Shown: positions 62,926-64,000 of the stretch, one piece after another
How positions within the stretch are numbered: position 1 is the stretch's first letter
Layout of the letters: each line of letters opens with the position of its first letter
Origin: Streptomyces pilosus
GTDB taxonomy: Bacteria; Actinomycetota; Actinomycetes; Streptomycetales; Streptomycetaceae
Direction of reading: 5' to 3'
DNA: 64,000 bases
Assembly: GCF_014649835.1 (NCBI RefSeq)
Contig: NZ_BMTU01000002.1
Coordinates: 620,001 to 684,000 of the forward strand
Notes under the pieces: model-generated
What the model saw: only the letters and a program-made list of their open reading frames with translations
Databases searched by the model: none
What the model was told of the DNA's origin: nothing
Made by a program: the position numbers and the translations under genes

Positions 62926-63932
62926 TGACGGAAGGGACCGCGTCAGCGGGTGTGGTGCCGACGGTGATGCATGTGCGCTGCCCGGACCGGCTGCCCGAGG
63001 AGACCTACCGGCAGGTTCTCGAGCAGATCGCCGAGCTGTCTCCGGTGGTGCAGGCGCTGCCGCCGTCGGCTGCGCTGGTGGAGCTGAAGGGCGCCCTGCG
63101 CTATCACGGCACGGACACCCGGCGACTGGGGGAGATGCTGCGGGTCCGCACGATCTCCCGCCTCGGCGTCGACGTCCGTATCGGGATCGGCCCGTCGATC
63201 ACGGTCGCGGCTACGGCGTCCGCCCAGGTCCCCGAGCCAGGCGGAGTACTGGCCGTCCCGCCCGGCCAGGCGGCCCACTGGCTCGCCCCGCTACCGGTGG
63301 AGGCCCTGCACGGCATCGGCCCGCGCCAGGCCGAAGCCCTGCACGAGTACGGCATCCACACCACCGGCCGGCTCGCCGCCATCTCACCCGCCACCGTGCA
63401 GCGCCTGCTCGGCGGCAAAGCCGGCCGCACCGCGGCCGACCGGGCCCGCGGCATCGACCCCCGCCCCGTCGTCCCCCGCGCCCTGCCCTCCTCCGCGACC
63501 GTCCGCCACGCCTTCGACCGCGACACCCTGGACGGCGCGGAGGTCCGCGCCACCCTCCTCGACCTCGTCGTACAACTGGGGCGGCTGCTGCGCGACCGCG
63601 GTCAGGCCGCCCGCGCCCTGACCCTCACCCTCCGCTTCGCCGGCGGCACCGGCTGGGAGAAGACCCGCCGCCTGACCGAGCCCTCCCCGCACGACGACGA
63701 CTTGCGCGCCCTCGCCTACCGGCTGATGGACGCCGCCGGACTGCAACGCGGCCGCCTCACCGGCATGGCCCTGAAGGGCGAGGACCTCGTCGACGCCGAC
63801 CGGGTCGCCCAGCAGATCAGCCTGGACACCGCCCGCGAGGCCCGCCTGGTCGCCGAAGCCGCCATGGACCGCATCCGCGACAGGTTCGGACCTGGTGTCA
63901 TCGGCCCGGCCGCCACCCGCCGTGCCTCCTGA
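62925..63932 (+). CDS. Y-family DNA polymerase-like protein lacking catalytic aspartates
   Basis: Protein of 335 residues with the layout of a Y-family (DinB/ImuB-like) polymerase: palm/fingers at the start, VDVRIGIGPSITVAATASAQV near 84-104, the helix-hairpin-helix ALHGIGPRQAEALHEYGIHTTGRLA near 128-152 and a little-finger domain with ALTLTLRFAGG near 225-236. The first catalytic Asp is replaced (HVRCPD, Arg where DinB has Asp) and the SxDE motif reads ALVEL, so one of two acids there is also gone. It should be unable to polymerise and may act as a scaffold like ImuB. Two LexA-like boxes lie upstream. Confidence 0.7.
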   Translation: MTEGTASAGVVPTVMHVRCPDRLPEETYRQVLEQIAELSPVVQALPPSAALVELKGALRYHGTDTRRLGEMLRVRTISRLGVDVRIGIGPSITVAATASAQVPEPGGVLAVPPGQAAHWLAPLPVEALHGIGPRQAEALHEYGIHTTGRLAAISPATVQRLLGGKAGRTAADRARGIDPRPVVPRALPSSATVRHAFDRDTLDGAEVRATLLDLVVQLGRLLRDRGQAARALTLTLRFAGGTGWEKTRRLTEPSPHDDDLRALAYRLMDAAGLQRGRLTGMALKGEDLVDADRVAQQISLDTAREARLVAEAAMDRIRDRFGPGVIGPAATRRAS

Positions 63933-63984
63933 ACCGTCCGTCCCGGGCGCCCGGGAGGAAGGCGCCCGCACTGCTTCGGACGGT
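63933..63984 (+). terminator. Nested hairpin after the polymerase gene
   Basis: Outer arms ACCGTCCG (63933-63940) and CGGACGGT (63977-63984) are perfectly complementary, and the perfect palindrome TCCCGGGCGCCCGGGA (63941-63956) lies directly inside the left arm. Position just after the stop codon fits a terminator. Confidence 0.5.
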
Positions 63985-64000
63985 CGCCGGGATGTTCCCT

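Overview
The window is very GC-rich DNA with GTG starts, purine-rich ribosome sites and Streptomyces-type gene families throughout, so the source is almost certainly a Streptomyces. A tap-tpg pair (telomere-associated protein and terminal protein, 11902-14655) shows that the replicon is linear. Together with many accessory genes and at least four visibly decayed genes, this suggests a chromosome arm or a large linear plasmid rather than the core. I see no rRNA, tRNA, CRISPR array, transposase or integrase.

Layout. 0-11 kb: a bldA-type (TTA-containing) voltage-gated ion channel, a secreted tendamistat-like alpha-amylase inhibitor, two VOC proteins, hydrolases, a WYL regulator, gene remnants, and an AraC regulator divergent from a quinone-reductase-like flavoprotein. 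11-15 kb: a protein with three PPxY repeats, divergent from tap-tpg. 14.7-24 kb: a cysteine-rich HTH regulator with a DoxX protein, then stress-signalling parts (two anti-sigma-type kinases, a STAS antagonist, a GAF-SpoIIE phosphatase, a GAF-ANTAR protein) around a RecQ helicase. 24-29 kb: a secreted beta-propeller phytase, a decayed aminoglycoside nucleotidyltransferase, a secreted intradiol dioxygenase with a carbohydrate-binding module, and an orphan AlkB hydroxylase with a TetR regulator.

29.5-35.9 kb is the most coherent unit: an amino-acid-type ABC importer (lipoprotein, permease, ATPase), an M20 dipeptidase, a secreted cyanophycinase and an RpiR regulator. I read it as an operon for feeding on extracellular cyanophycin: cut outside, import beta-Asp-Arg, split inside. 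36-45 kb: universal stress protein, hydrolase/GNAT/PaaX group sharing a composite palindrome, amino-acid permease, lipoprotein, glucose dehydrogenase plus gluconokinase, and a TetR/VOC pair. 45.9-49.2 kb: the complete ectABCD operon for ectoine and 5-hydroxyectoine. 49-54.5 kb: a metallothionein-like protein, a BTAD regulator divergent from a dehalogenase-like hydrolase, and a MarR/hydrolase pair with an operator. 54.6-64 kb: aminopeptidase N, an AraC regulator, an iron-box-controlled EntS-like exporter with a microprotein, an extra methionine aminopeptidase, small conserved proteins, and a Y-family polymerase lacking catalytic aspartates behind two LexA-like boxes.

Functions were inferred by reading motifs and remembered family features. 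No database search was run. Start sites were chosen by ribosome-site position and family fit.
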